64,000 nt of DNA from the NCBI GenBank assembly GCA_963971575.1, contig OZ020622.1, forward strand, positions 11,136,279 to 11,200,278, in the 5' to 3' direction. The notes under the pieces are model-generated. The model saw only the letters and a list, made by a program, of their open reading frames with translations. It searched no databases and was not told the DNA's origin. The position numbers and the translations under genes were made by a program. The stretch comes from Liopterus haemorrhoidalis (lineage: Eukaryota > Arthropoda > Insecta > Coleoptera > Dytiscidae). The stretch's first letter is position 1; each line of letters begins with the position of its first letter. Shown one piece after another: positions 54,015-64,000 of this stretch.

Positions 54015-54420
54015 ATGAGAAATATAATTATGATTATAATCATTTTCTTTTTCTTCTTTCTTCTCTGTTTCTTTTTTTTTCCTAGTTTTCCTTTCTCTCC
54101 CTCAGTTGATCTGAATGTTTTCTTTTTATTTTTCCATCTACTTCTACTTCATAAGATAAAGCAGTTTTCTTTCATTGTTGTCATCCATCTTCTTCATGTC
54201 TTCCAGTCGTTGTCTATTCTTCCGTGGATCATCGGGGATTAATAAATATCTGCAATATATTCTCCTGGGTTAGATTGGAAAGGTTAGAAAATTATGTAGG
54301 AAATTGGATAGGAAAATGAATTATGTTATAAAATATTAAGACGGTTGATATAAATTTTCAGTTAAGGTTTCCCTTTCTTGACATTATAGTTGGCATCACT
54401 ATCTTTCGGTATATATAATT
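54015..54420. other. Intron-like, pyrimidine/AT-rich
   Basis: Contains the T-rich tract around 54040-54080 and no coding frames. Confidence 0.4.
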
Positions 54421-54424
54421 GCTG

Positions 54425-54530
54425 GTAGCAGCGGGATTTGAACGCACGCCTCTAAAGAGACCACCATTTTGACTAAAAATGTGGGAACCCTAGTAGCCTA
54501 CTAGGTCAGGACCTTGTGCGTGGTGAAAAG
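54425..54530 (-). repeat. tRNA-derived SINE head
   Basis: Minus strand: GACCTAGTAGGCTACTAGGG, then a long arm and GTGCGTTCAAATCCCGC (B box), arranged like a tRNA with a long variable arm. Confidence 0.5.
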
Positions 54531-54756
54531 TAATCTTTTTTCTTGTCATGATGAACTCTTAGGGTCAGCCGAATGTTATGCGTTGCAAGGTTAAATTTGA
54601 GGCACCATCATGAGTTTCAATTTGTTGAAAAAGTGATACACCAATTTGGTGAAAACGTGATTTTCTGTGTTTGTACACATTATAGTTCTATAGTTAGTGC
54701 GAATGCAGTTAATGATGGGTCAAATGTGTTGCGGTAAGTCAAAACCAGGTGGTTCT

Positions 54757-55015
54757 CTATTGATAGACGCCACCTCTTGTTATGGTCACTGGAGGTGCAT
54801 TTGCAAACCGGTGGTTAATTAATTTATTATATGCGTCCATGAGAGATCCTGAATGAAGATTGTTATTAGTCACTAATGTGCTGAGATTTAAGCCTAGAGC
54901 GATATGATTTGAGGTCTGCGTAAATAGGCAGCTTTGTGTTGAAGATAATTTTCCTGCATTCTCGAGCATATACAGCCAGGCAGCTGAACTGAGAAGGAAC
55001 AATATTGCACATTGT
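54757..55015 (-). other. Unassigned open frame, possible exon
   Basis: 80 codons on the minus strand (SSAAWLYMLENAGKLSSTQS ... APPVTITRGGVYQ, stop). A pyrimidine-rich TTGTTCCTTCTCAG precedes it at about 54995. It could be a terminal exon of the same or another gene as 53826-53998. No family recognised. Confidence 0.25.
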
Positions 55016-55489
55016 AACCAGTAATTAGTAATAGATTATATTGTCCATGAGATCAATCGTATTGCCTTTAGTACAACCGTTCTTAGATAAACGAAACAGA
55101 AGAACTAAATTTTTATTCTACTGTGATATTTAATTCTTTGTAACAAACTTGGTTTCGTAATGTTAAAAACTAAATTTTAATTGCAAGTGCAATTAGTGGA
55201 TTAAAAAAACTAGTAAAAATGTTTGGCGTCATCACCATTAGGATAAAAATTTCCGGCACACTTGCTAATGCGTTTAGAGGTGAATGTTTTCAACATTACT
55301 TTCCGAATTAATAAAATTATGTTTATTACACCAAATAAAATTAAGTTAACATAGTTTTATATGACACTACTTTGACAATGGTTAAAAAATCGAACATAGT
55401 TAACGAGAATAGTAAATGTCAGTGTCAGCGGACGCAGTTATGGAAACGAGTTAGCAGGTAAATTGTAAAATCTTTGAAATATTGTCACG
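55016..55489. other. No gene seen
   Basis: AT-rich. Confidence 0.5.
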
Positions 55490-56470
55490 TGGGTGGTTTC
55501 TGGAAAATCTACTCGTGGTTTTAACAATAAGTTTATGGAACATTTATCAATTACAATAGTATTTGATGAAAATTGCCTTGGGAGCTGGGGGAAGTCTTCC
55601 ATCTCCTCTGTGCTGACCGGGATTGCTTTGAACCTTCCTCCTGAGAAGATTTGTTCATCAAAAAGTCAAGAAGCTTGGTGAAGTGTTCCCTAGACAGACC
55701 TAGATTGATCTTCCAGTATTTCTCGCGTCCGAGATCAAGGTTCTGACGAGTATCCTTGCCAAATCCCTCACTGAGCACGCCCCTTCGGGTGTCCGTACCC
55801 ATCGCGTGGTTTTACGCACGGATCCTCGAGGCATCGCTAGGTGACTAAATGGCGTACCCACACTCTACCAATACTTTGAGCTGCCTTAGATTTTCGCGAG
55901 TGACCTCGTGGGTGAATTGGCGACCTGAGACTCTGGCCTTGTTCCCTGCGGCTCTGTTCTTGACTCTTCCATCTGCTCATTTTCTGCCTGACAAGGAATT
56001 CTATGATCTTCTTTCTTGGGTCTGGGCTCCCAGGTCTGACGTGCTTAACTCCATAGACAACTCCCCTCAGAAAAACTCCAAGAAGGCACGGGATTAGGGC
56101 ACCTGTCCCGTAATTTTGAACCTCAACCTCTTTACGAGGTTAGTCAGTCCGAGTGCAAAGCGTCCCCAATAGTGACTCCCATGATTTTGGTCACGGACTA
56201 CTGAGGAATCGCCAGGTAACTAGAGGTTTGCCCTGACTCTCCGGATGCGTGTGTCTATAACCTGATCATTGAGTTACCGTGATGTCACCGCTGGCAGTTC
56301 CACCAGAGAGCAGGAAGACGGGCCCGCACTGCCTAGCTAGGTTACTTCTACTCGTCCCTGTCTCTCTCTTTCATCAGCTTCCTTCACCTTCAGGATGTCG
56401 GTCAACATCTGCCTCAATGCCTCCCAGTTCGCCCTGGTTTTCTCTCCTCTTGTTCTTTCCCGATCCGTTT
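55490..56470 (-). other. GC-rich block with broken frames, probable retrotransposon
   Basis: About 1 kb with far more G and C than its surroundings and several open frames on both strands (for example SREHFTKLLDFLMNKSSQEE on the minus strand at 55700). None is a protein I recognise. It abuts the R1-like retrocopy and may be the body of another non-LTR element. Confidence 0.35.
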
Positions 56471-56480
56471 GGTGAACACT

Positions 56481-57599
56481 TTTTTTTTTTTTTTTTAAAG
56501 AGGAGAAATCTTCGCAAAGACACTTGCATGCCCGTGCGTGCAGGTAGTGCAGGATTTCTACCTGCTAAAACTCCCCTTCTTCGCCACGCTTGAGGCATCC
56601 GGAACCATCCGTTAGAATATCAGCGTCAGATGCCCCCTGGTAGTCTATTCAGGCTCCCCTCTATTCGACTCCTGCTGTCTGCTCCTTTCTTCTGTCTCTT
56701 TCCTTTCCATGATGGCTTTAATCATCTTGTGGATGGCTTCCCACTTCCTCCTGGATTGCATCATTTCTGCAACCAGGGCGTCAGGTGTTAATGCCGCTGG
56801 GCATAGGGCCCCCACCTCCACCCTCGCCGCGTCCCAACGCATGCACTGAAAGATGGTGTGCTCCACAGAGTCCACCATTCCGCAGTACACGCACGTATCC
56901 TCCAGGTCCTTACCGATTCTCTTCGTATACGTACGAAAAGAACCGTGACCTGTCAACGCTTGGGTCAGCCAGTAGTCTAGCTTACGGTGAGGGCATTCAA
57001 GCCAGGTCCTTACGTCTGGTATCAGACGTTTCGTCCACTGGCCTTTGGTGGTGTTCCTATTCCATTCGTCCTGCCATTGAGCAATGCTCTGCTCCCTGGC
57101 ATTCCGTCTGGTAGTCTCGCCGCGACTGGCACTCTCGGTCACCACCCTCCTTTCCTCGACCAGGAGGAAAATCGGAACGGTTCCCGTGATCACCTGCAGG
57201 GCAACGCTCGACACGGTACGGTAGGCCGACGCGCACCTGAGCAGTGCCTTCCGCTGTGCACTTATAAGGATATTTCTATATTTTGCATATTTGCACACCT
57301 CGTGCCAAATAGAGGCTCCGTATAGAAGTATCGAGTGCACCACTCCGCAAAGCACCGCCCTTTTTCCACTCGAGGGGCCTCCAACGTTCGGCATCAGTCT
57401 GCCGAGCATGGATGTCCTCACCTCGGCTTTCCTGACGGAAGCGAGCACGTGTTTCGTGAAGGACATCCTCTCGTCAAACGTGACACCGAGGTATTTAAGC
57501 GTTTTGGAGGTAGGGATTACGGTGTTCCCCAGCGAGAAGCTGATACCGTTCCTATCCCTCTTCCCCTTCAGGATGATAGCCTCCGTTTTGCCCGGCCAT
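56481..57599 (-). mobile_element. R1-like non-LTR retrocopy with target duplication
   Basis: Minus-strand insertion ending in a poly(A) tail of about 16 (T run at 56480-56496 on the plus strand) and flanked by the same ten bases GGTGAACACT at 56471-56480 and 57600-57609. It is 5' truncated and GC-rich compared with the flanks. Confidence 0.8.
56645..57599 (-). CDS. R1-like reverse transcriptase, C-terminal third (intact frame)
   Basis: From the 5' cut the minus strand stays open for about 318 codons to a stop at 56645. KTEAIILKGKRDRN, then LKYLGVTFDERMSFTKHV, is the thumb start. SILLYGASIW and RTVSSVALQVITGTVPIFLL follow. Near the end CVYCGMVDSVEHTIFQC is the Cys-x2-Cys-x7-His-x4-Cys knuckle of R1-type elements. 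The polymerase core is lost by 5' truncation, so it cannot work alone. The absence of stops and the readable target duplication point to a recent insertion. Confidence 0.8.
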
Positions 57600-57794
57600 G
57601 GTGAACACTAAACGATCCATGTGCTGTAAGTGCCCGAATAACAGTAGACATTACAATGTCTAGGTATCCCAATTCTGACTTGGACTTATCTTTGTGACAA
57701 TATCTTTAATCAGGTACCATGAAAAATTAAATAATCACTGTTTGAAGAAGTATTCCATTCTAGATATCAGCTGACGAGGATCTAGTAAGTTATA

Positions 57795-58385
57795 TTCAGG
57801 GAAGAAATGTGGAAAACGTAGATGAATTTTGCTACTTTGGTAGATAACCACCAAATCGCAACTACGGATATGCGCGTTCAAAAAACCAATCATGCTTTTA
57901 GGACCCAAAATTTGAAATTCTATGTACCAGAATCTAACTATAAAACTGCCTAACATTAAGACCAATGTTTTGTCTGCAAATATGGTTGCCATAGGTGAAT
58001 GTTCACTATTGTCGTCGAGTGCTAAATGCGTTTGTTAACAAATGCATGTGTGAAACCCATCTAGAAAAACATTAAAATGCAAAAATTTTAGCAAGAACCT
58101 ACACAAACCATTGCTGAGGAAATATACCTGCATAAGTGAAGATTAAGCAAACTTTGGTTCTTGTAAAATTACAAAAGAAAAACTAGACTGGAGCAAAGTA
58201 ATCGTAGCAGAGGTAAAACGCGTAAGACTTGGATAAAGGCTGTTGTTAAAAAGTTAAAGAAAGCCGATATTTCCTGGAGATAAATGAAATCTTTGTCTGG
58301 AAATATGTTTTTAGAAAAACCCTGTGTCTCTTGGAGGAGAGATAGACACCCTATATATGGAATGCCTACAAAGATCACCATAGAT
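57795..58385 (+). pseudogene. RTE-like retrotransposon, thumb and C-terminal tail
   Basis: The plus strand gives GRNVENVDEFCYFGR, then after stops and shifts KNQSCF/LLGPKI and, at 58200-58290, RGKTRKTWIKAVVKKLKKAD, then ISWR. This matches the 'V--F-YLGS' block and the 'G-R-R-TW---V-KEL' tail. Confidence 0.5.
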
Positions 58386-58389
58386 TAAG

Positions 58390-59130
58390 ATGAAATATTT
58401 GTTCCTATGAGGTCAAAAGTAAAACTTATTGAAAGTGTCCAAAGGTAGAGAAATGTCCTTTGTTCCTTTTTTACCCCAGACGTCCTTTGAAAATATTTTA
58501 TCATAAAGGTTTCCATATACTTTTTTTCGGAAACAATAAAATTTCTATTGTGTTCTCTAACCGTCGCCATGGAGACATTAATAACAAAAAAAATCTTAAT
58601 TAGGTCGTTATTTTCATGATTTTTCTTATAGAAACTAACCTCAATATAGTCATCATTAGTTTTTAATAACACTTAATATCTTCAAAAGCATCATTCAACC
58701 TTTAATTTTAATCAACCTTTATATCTTGTAATTTTAGCTACATCCATGATTTTTCAAAATAAAATGAGTCTTGTCACTTGGTTCAGACCTCAGCATCCTA
58801 TTGATCGATCGTGAGTTAACTATGCTAGACATGCTTCAGAATGCATTGTATACATGGGCGTCGACACAGGGGTCAAGTCTTTAAGTGATTCAACAACGAT
58901 GTTGCATTATGGTAAGTGGGTTACTACAAATATTAGGGCTGAATTTAGGTTAATAGCCCTTGACCAAGTTTAGGGGAATTTATTTAGTTTCGATTTTTTA
59001 GAGAAATTTATTGGTTTTATGTTTAGGTTGGATAAAAATCTAAATAGTTTAATACTGGGTTATGGAAATCACCATTTTTAACCAAGAAATACATCATATG
59101 TTATGGACCCTAGTTGGGTTTTGGTCTCCA
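58390..59130. other. No gene seen
   Basis: AT-rich; minus-strand 95-codon frame at 58385-58672 is low complexity and unassigned. Confidence 0.4.
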
Positions 59131-59134
59131 CAAA

Positions 59135-59225
59135 CAGTGTGGCTCCGTAGTAAGACAATTGCTTATAGATCACAGAATCGCAGGTTCAAATCTCGTTGAC
59201 TCAACAGAATTATAACTTTTCATTA
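59135..59225 (+). repeat. tRNA-derived SINE head
   Basis: GTGGCTCCGTAGTAAGACAA (A-box side) and GAATCGCAGGTTCAAATCTC (B box) at tRNA spacing. Similar to 23460-23560. Confidence 0.55.
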
Positions 59226-59407
59226 TTGTGCAATCAGCTGAGGGGTAAATCAATTAGTAACTAATATTCGGTCTACTCATAAGTTCGTGCGTACTTTTTA
59301 GGAACAGTTTCATGTTAATTATTATTATTAATTAATAATTCGTATTCATTATTTTTAACAGTGTAGAAGGGTTAAATAACTCATAATAAAGAATTTATAA
59401 TTGTATT

Positions 59408-59486
59408 AGAAAAAAATTGACGTGAAGTGTGAATTTTAACACATTTCAGGGTTTTATAGGTATTTAGTCAGTGAATGATGATTATT
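59408..59486 (+). repeat. Outer inverted repeat, left arm
   Basis: AATTGACGTGAAGTGTGAAT and onward pairs with the reverse complement of 62317-62393 over about 77 bases, with around eight differences. Confidence 0.85.
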
Positions 59487-59929
59487 AGAAGGCAATCGAT
59501 GAATGCCTGTCACTACATAACACAATTACAAGTGTTGGTTTTAAATCATTTAAATCAATAGGCATGACAAGAAGGTTGCAGTCAGATATTTTCTACCGTG
59601 TATCATATAGAGATATAATGCCATAATATATATTTTAACGCATTTTTTTTGCATTATTGCAAAAATATCATTCATATCCAGACCCGGCAACATTGCGGAC
59701 GATCTTTTGCCACTCAAGAGCATAACGCCTACAGAGACATTGTTTATATTGCGACTATATGAAAAACTAGAAATGGAATCCCAGCAACCGGCCAATTATT
59801 TATTTATTTTCCTAGTCAATAGTTGCAAAATAAACTTACGTACCTCTTCTCTACCCATAACAAAATATATCCACGTATATACAAATATATTTTTTTAATT
59901 TTTGCTAAGATATTAAACGAAAATCTTAA

Positions 59930-60690
59930 TACTTCAAAATTTAGTCAAAATTAAATGTATTTTAAAAATAAATTACCGTTCCTTAATCTGAACTTAAAGA
60001 GCTTTCATTTAATATCCCCACAATAAAAATTAAATAAAAAAAAATCAATCAAACAAATCAAAAGCTGTAATATTTTCCAAAAACGAAATCGGATAAAAAA
60101 AAATCCTCTCGTACTTTTTCGGTTCATAGCAATATACATTGCTTAGAATTTTTTAGATTTTTAATTTAACCACTTACGGTTAAAAGGTGCGGGACACTAA
60201 TTTTTTAGTACTTTTTGGAAAAAATCGTATTAAAAATAAATAAATAAATAAATAAAAAACTACTTCCCGTTCCTTTATCTACGTCTTAAGAGCTTTCTTT
60301 TGATACCACACAATACATTTTTTTAAATAATTTTTTTTTCGACGACACGAAAAAATTCTTGCTAAAAAACAATTTGTTGATTCCCATCAGTGTACATTAT
60401 TGAGATTTTTAGTTTAATCCCTCTGGGAGATAAGGCAATCAAAATAAAAATATTTTTTTTTTCCATTAAATACATATTTGTTCATATTTATCCCGCGCTG
60501 TATTTTTTTGAACTCTCTATAGTTTTCTTATATGTGGGTCAAAAATTTGTACAAGTATGCCAAATTTCAACTTTCTATGTTCAACCGTTTGGCTACATTT
60601 TCTACCGTACAGACAGACAAACAGACAGACCATGAGTGACGCTATAAGGGTTTTTAGGTGGTCATACCTACAAAACTCTAAAAATAATAT
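59930..60690 (-). repeat. GTCT-containing repeat family, inner left arm
   Basis: Read on the minus strand it begins GTTTTGTAGGTATGACCACC, passes a short GTCT run and GTAGCCAAACGGTTGAACAT, then GAAATTTGGCATACTTGTAC. After that come two diverged monomers of about 200 bases (around 60270-60430 and 59960-60165). It is the inverse of 61262-61800. Confidence 0.8.
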
Positions 60691-60800
60691 TTTCATGAAA
60701 AAAACTCATTCATTCTCATTTATAATTTCTAAGAAAACAATTTCGAAAACAGAAGTTTTATATTAGTTTACAAAAGTATGATAAATAAAACTATTTTAAA

Positions 60801-60811
60801 TTGTAGGAACT
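60801..60811. repeat. SINE target duplication, left copy
   Basis: TTGTAGGAACT, identical at 61061-61071. Confidence 0.85.
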
Positions 60812-61060
60812 TTTTTTTAAATTTATTTTATTTTACATCGGCCTATTTCTGCAACGAGGCTAATCGCCGATGCCAGGGGGCGAGGTCCTACACCTGGATG
60901 AGGGGTGAATGATTGTGAAAATGACAGTAATGTAAACATATTATTCTCGCCCGAATAATATCACCAATGAACGAGGCTCGAACCACCGACCGCCCAGTCA
61001 GACTGTTTCTAACAGTCTAAAACCGCACGACTTAATGCGCTCGGCCACTCCGTTGGCAGT
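60812..61060 (-). repeat. tRNA-derived SINE, full length
   Basis: Minus strand. The head CGGAGTGGCCGAGCGCATTA (A box), a stem with CTGTTAGAAACAG, then GGTGGTTCGAGCCTCG (B box), follows tRNA-Leu/Ser with a long variable arm. A GC-rich body with ACCTCGCCCCCTGGCATCGG and an A-rich 3' tail come next. The 11-base target duplication TTGTAGGAACT flanks it, so both ends are fixed. Transcription would be by polymerase III from the internal boxes. Confidence 0.85.
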
Positions 61061-61071
61061 TTGTAGGAACT
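61061..61071. repeat. SINE target duplication, right copy
   Basis: TTGTAGGAACT, as at 60801-60811. Confidence 0.85.
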
Positions 61072-61261
61072 GAAATCCAGGTACAAGACTTGTAAAATCA
61101 TGAAAATGACGAAACACTGAACAGGTTATATCTGGAATAGAAAAAATGTAGAAATATTCACTAAAATCTATTGCATAAAATGGTTATTATAAATGATAGA
61201 CAATAACTACACAGGAAACATGATACAAGAATATCAAAATGTTAAAATATTTACTTTTGAC

Positions 61262-61341
61262 ACTAAAATACCTTTTTAGGGTTTTGTAGGTATGACCAAA
61301 AAACCCTTATACCGTCATTTTGTCGTCTGTCTGTCTGTCTA

Positions 61342-61390
<49 letters not shown>

Positions 61391-61800
61391 TCGGTAAAAA
61401 TTGTAGCCAAACGGCTAAACCTAGAGAGTTGAAATTTGGCATGCTTATACAACTCTTTGACCCGCACATAGGAAAAATACTAAAACATCTAAAAAACATA
61501 TCCCCCTAAAAATATAAACAAATATGTGCTCATCGAAAAAAAAAAAAATATTTTTTTATAATTCTGAGTAGGGTATCAAATGAAAGCCCTTGGTACGTGG
61601 ATTAACGATCAAATTTTTATTTTTGCAAAATAAATTATTTTGAAGCGATTTTTGCCAAAATTGTGCAAAAATTTTTTTGTCCCACACCCTGTAGCCCAGA
61701 TGGTTTAAACTAAAAATCTGAAAAAATTCTAAGTAATGTACATTTGTTTGAACCGGAATAGTTCAACAGGAATTTTTGATCAGATTAGGTTTTTGGAAAA
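61262..61800 (+). repeat. GTCT-containing repeat family, inner right arm
   Basis: GTTTTGTAGGTATGACCAAA, about 16 GTCT units (61325-61390), GTAGCCAAACGGCTAAACCT, GAAATTTGGCATGCTTATAC, then monomer sequence ending CTAAGTAATGTACATTTG. Inverse of 59930-60690. Confidence 0.85.
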
Positions 61801-61869
61801 AAACGCATTTTTTGCGATTTTTGGCTAATAATGTACACAGGTTATAGCTTTGTAACAAGCAACACTCTA

Positions 61870-61948
61870 ACGTGTGTGCTGGTCTAGTGGTATTTGACGC
61901 TGACTTTTCACCCATGTAACCCGATCCGATAGGGATCGAACCCTGGAG

Positions 61949-61955
<7 letters not shown>
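61870..61955 (+). repeat. tRNA-derived SINE head
   Basis: GTGCTGGTCTAGTGGTATTT (A box) and GATAGGGATCGAACCCTGG (B box) about 40 bases apart, followed by a TA run. Confidence 0.6.

Positions 61956-61956
<1 letters not shown>

Positions 61957-61982
<26 letters not shown>
61957..61982. repeat. (TA)n microsatellite
   Basis: Short pure TA run after the SINE head. Confidence 0.9.
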
Positions 61983-61992
<10 letters not shown>

Positions 61993-62316
61993 TTTCAATA
62001 TTGTTTAAATTATTTTTTCAAAATTCTAATTATATTTTGGCAAATGTTGCATTTAATTTTTAAAAGCGTAAATTTAATAGCCAGTGGAAATTGTTTAAAT
62101 TATAATTTAATTCTGTTTCAATGTACACGAAATCAGAGGGGCGGAACTTATAACAACCAATGGAAGCCATAGGCGCAATTTTGAAATTCTTAATGAACCT
62201 TGCTATATAAAAAAAAAATACTGCACATATTTAGAAACCTAAATAATGGTATTAAGCGTTCGAATTAAAATTAACAAAAAAAATATTTTAATATAAAATT
62301 TGTTTTCGCATCCAAA

Positions 62317-62393
62317 ATAATCATCATTCACTTACTAAATACCTGCAAAACCCTGAAATATGTGAAAATTCACACTTCACATCAATTTTTTTG
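62317..62393 (-). repeat. Outer inverted repeat, right arm
   Basis: Reverse complement of 59408-59486. Confidence 0.85.
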
Positions 62394-62394
62394 A

Positions 62395-63255
62395 AATAAC
62401 TTAATTGCAAGCGAACTGATAACAAATGAAACCAACAGGCTACTGTCTAACAAAATAGATACACAGATATATCACAAAGAGATCCCTAGGTGTAAGAGAA
62501 GGTCAGGAACTTAAAATTGTTCCAAGGTACATTATGCTCAAGGTATAACAATGTCTCCTTTTATTACTTCGACACTTACAAATCTAGTAAAGCGTATCTA
62601 GTTTATTTTAGGATTATATGATTAGCCTCTTGTAGCTCTGATAGCCTGAAATCTCCCAATCTCCCTTCAAGGTAGTGAATACTTAAAAAGTTGCATTAAT
62701 TTTAAATGCAAACGTCTGTTAGCAGACGTCTTTAAAATTTAACTTTCCCTTGGTAGAAATGAAAATTTTACAGCAATTACTCGAAATTGCAGTCATAGAC
62801 GACATTAGCAACAAATTCAATTAAACCATCTCACTTTAAAACTTGTGCTTCAGAATTTCCAGTTTAACCAATTACTTTAATACCAACTTAAATTACAAAA
62901 AAATATCTCCAAGGGGTAAATATTTAGTGATAAATGTTAATATTTTAGGGTAAAAGTTTGTATTGACATACTATAATTGGGTGCGTTAAAGCTTCCTTTT
63001 AGGGAAACATTAAGCCTAATGCTTTGATACTGGAAGAGAAATCGATAACTGTGTACTAATCTTGGAAAAATGCTGAGCTGCATCGACGATTTGGAGTAAT
63101 ATAAATTCTTATACATTCAAAGGTTAGTATTTATCATATCTTTTTTGATAGATCACCTCAGAATAGATTTATAGATGTGCATTTACCAACTTATCAGCCT
63201 GCCTATCTACCTACCTGCCTACGTACCTATCTAGTTACTTGGGTTTTGGTTAAGG
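62395..63255. other. No gene seen
   Basis: AT-rich. A short hairpin ACGTCTG-TTAG-CAGACGT is at about 62712-62729 and CCTA/CTAC-like short repeats at 63200-63235. Confidence 0.5.
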
Positions 63256-64000
63256 ATGGGAAAAAAACATCGATTTTTTACCATCGATGTTCAGATGGCG
63301 ATAGTATCGATAAAACATCTATGTCTACTAACGCTGTCGATGTTTAAACTTTAAAATTCAGAAACTAGAGCCGATGGAAACTTAAAATTTTTATTTTTAT
63401 TAAAATTACTACAAAAAATATAAGCGCCATCTATTGTAATATAACAATACTAATAGTATTAGTTCTTATTCTTCTTAGCAGTTAGCAGAATAAGAAAAAA
63501 ATAAAAAGAAACTTCTAATTTTTGCAAACAGTGAGAACGACCAACGACGGCAACACACTTGTTTCTTTTTGAGTTTTGTGTACACTTTCCCAGTTGTTAT
63601 TCCTCCAATCCCTGGAATTACTGTATTGGAAAATATAATTATAATTTATTTATTAATAAAACTATTATTAGGATTATTATATTGTAATGTTAGTGCAAAA
63701 TTAATATTAAGATTGCTATATTACTGTTAGAAAAAATGTAATATGTATTTATTTCAACTTAAAAAAGTAAAAAATAAATGTGTATATATGACAGTATGTT
63801 ATTTTTATGTTAAATAATATAAAATTAACATTAAGCTTACTATATTAGTATAATGTAAAAATAGTAGGTACAAATTAGAATTAATATATTGGGTATAATA
63901 ATGTTAATGTGATATTAATTACTATTAAAAAAGAATAATTCTATTTAAAAATCCAATAAAGTCTGTTCCTTTGGTTTAAGCGGAACTAGATTTTCAATTT
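63256..64000 (+). mobile_element. hAT-like CATCGATG element, copy B, runs off the window
   Basis: It follows copy A (34651-35826) base for base in most stretches, from GGATGGGAAAAAAACATCGA through GATAGTATCGATAAAACATC. Unlike copy A it has no insert at 63865-63866, and it keeps about 120 bases (around 63620-63740) lost from copy A. The right end lies beyond the window. Confidence 0.8.
63959..64000 (+). mobile_element. TA-type MITE in hAT copy B, start only
   Basis: AAGTCTGTTCCTTTGGTTTA and GCGGAACTAG after a TA at 63957-63958. Same family as 35339-35521 but at a different site in the host element. Confidence 0.75.

Overview
The window looks like AT-rich, intergenic to intronic DNA of an insect. 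Two things point to an insect. The first is the last exon of a chemosensory protein (CSP) gene near the left end. The second is the mix of mobile-element relics typical of arthropods: mariner and DD41D elements, hAT, Helitrons, jockey/CR1-, R1- and R4/Dong-like non-LTR elements, a Penelope-like element, and tRNA-derived SINEs. I cannot assign an order. There are no bacterial features, operons, rRNA genes or CRISPR arrays. Most long open frames are transposon genes, many broken by stops, frameshifts or internal deletions.

Host genes: the only well-supported host coding sequence is the CSP terminal exon at 2138-2277 (+); its upstream exon should lie to the left of the window. A second, tentative host exon is at 53826-53998 (-), with a strong splice acceptor but no recognised family. 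An open frame at 54757-55002 (-) is unassigned.

Layout. 0.1-1.8 kb: relics of a DD41D-type transposase and a jockey-like RNase H region. 2.1-2.5 kb: CSP exon and 3' UTR. 3-13.5 kb: dense DNA transposons whose ends and target duplications can be read: pogo-like 3054-3623, hAT 3974-4661, mariner 5311-6157, a TA-flanked element 7566-8173, a Stowaway-like mariner end at 11040-11598, Tc1-like 12089-12660, and an element with a 9-10 bp duplication inside a SINE at 12942-13472. An R4/Dong-like relic lies at 10092-10915 between TTA repeats. 14.7-18.5 kb: a Helitron and a long intact reverse transcriptase frame (15513-17692) between about 100-bp direct repeats. 20-26.5 kb: reverse transcriptase fragments, a TTAA-flanked element, microsatellites and a 600-bp repeat family. 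27-31.5 kb: a copy of a multi-copy 'GERFHQD' gene, an internally deleted DD41D element and a mariner relic. 34.6-36.4 kb: a three-level nest (solo LTR, hAT inside it, short TA elements inside the hAT). 38-50 kb: a THAP-bearing element, a second 'GERFHQD' pseudogene, an 88-bp-arm foldback element, tandem copies of the 600-bp family, Helitrons, mariner, hAT and a second copy of a charged non-LTR element. 50-58 kb: Penelope-like relic, full-length DD41D element (52450-53756), and an R1-like retrocopy with target duplication (56481-57599). 59.4-62.4 kb: nested inverted repeats with a SINE at the centre. 63.3 kb to the end: a second copy of the hAT family seen at 34.6 kb.

The genes do not form a pathway. 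The window is best read as a layered record of insertions, several datable relative to each other. I saw no convincing new enzymatic or defence system. The best leads are the Stowaway-like mariner end in an insect, the DD41D source/deletion pair, the 'GERFHQD' family, and several inverted-repeat elements whose exact ends can be defined here.
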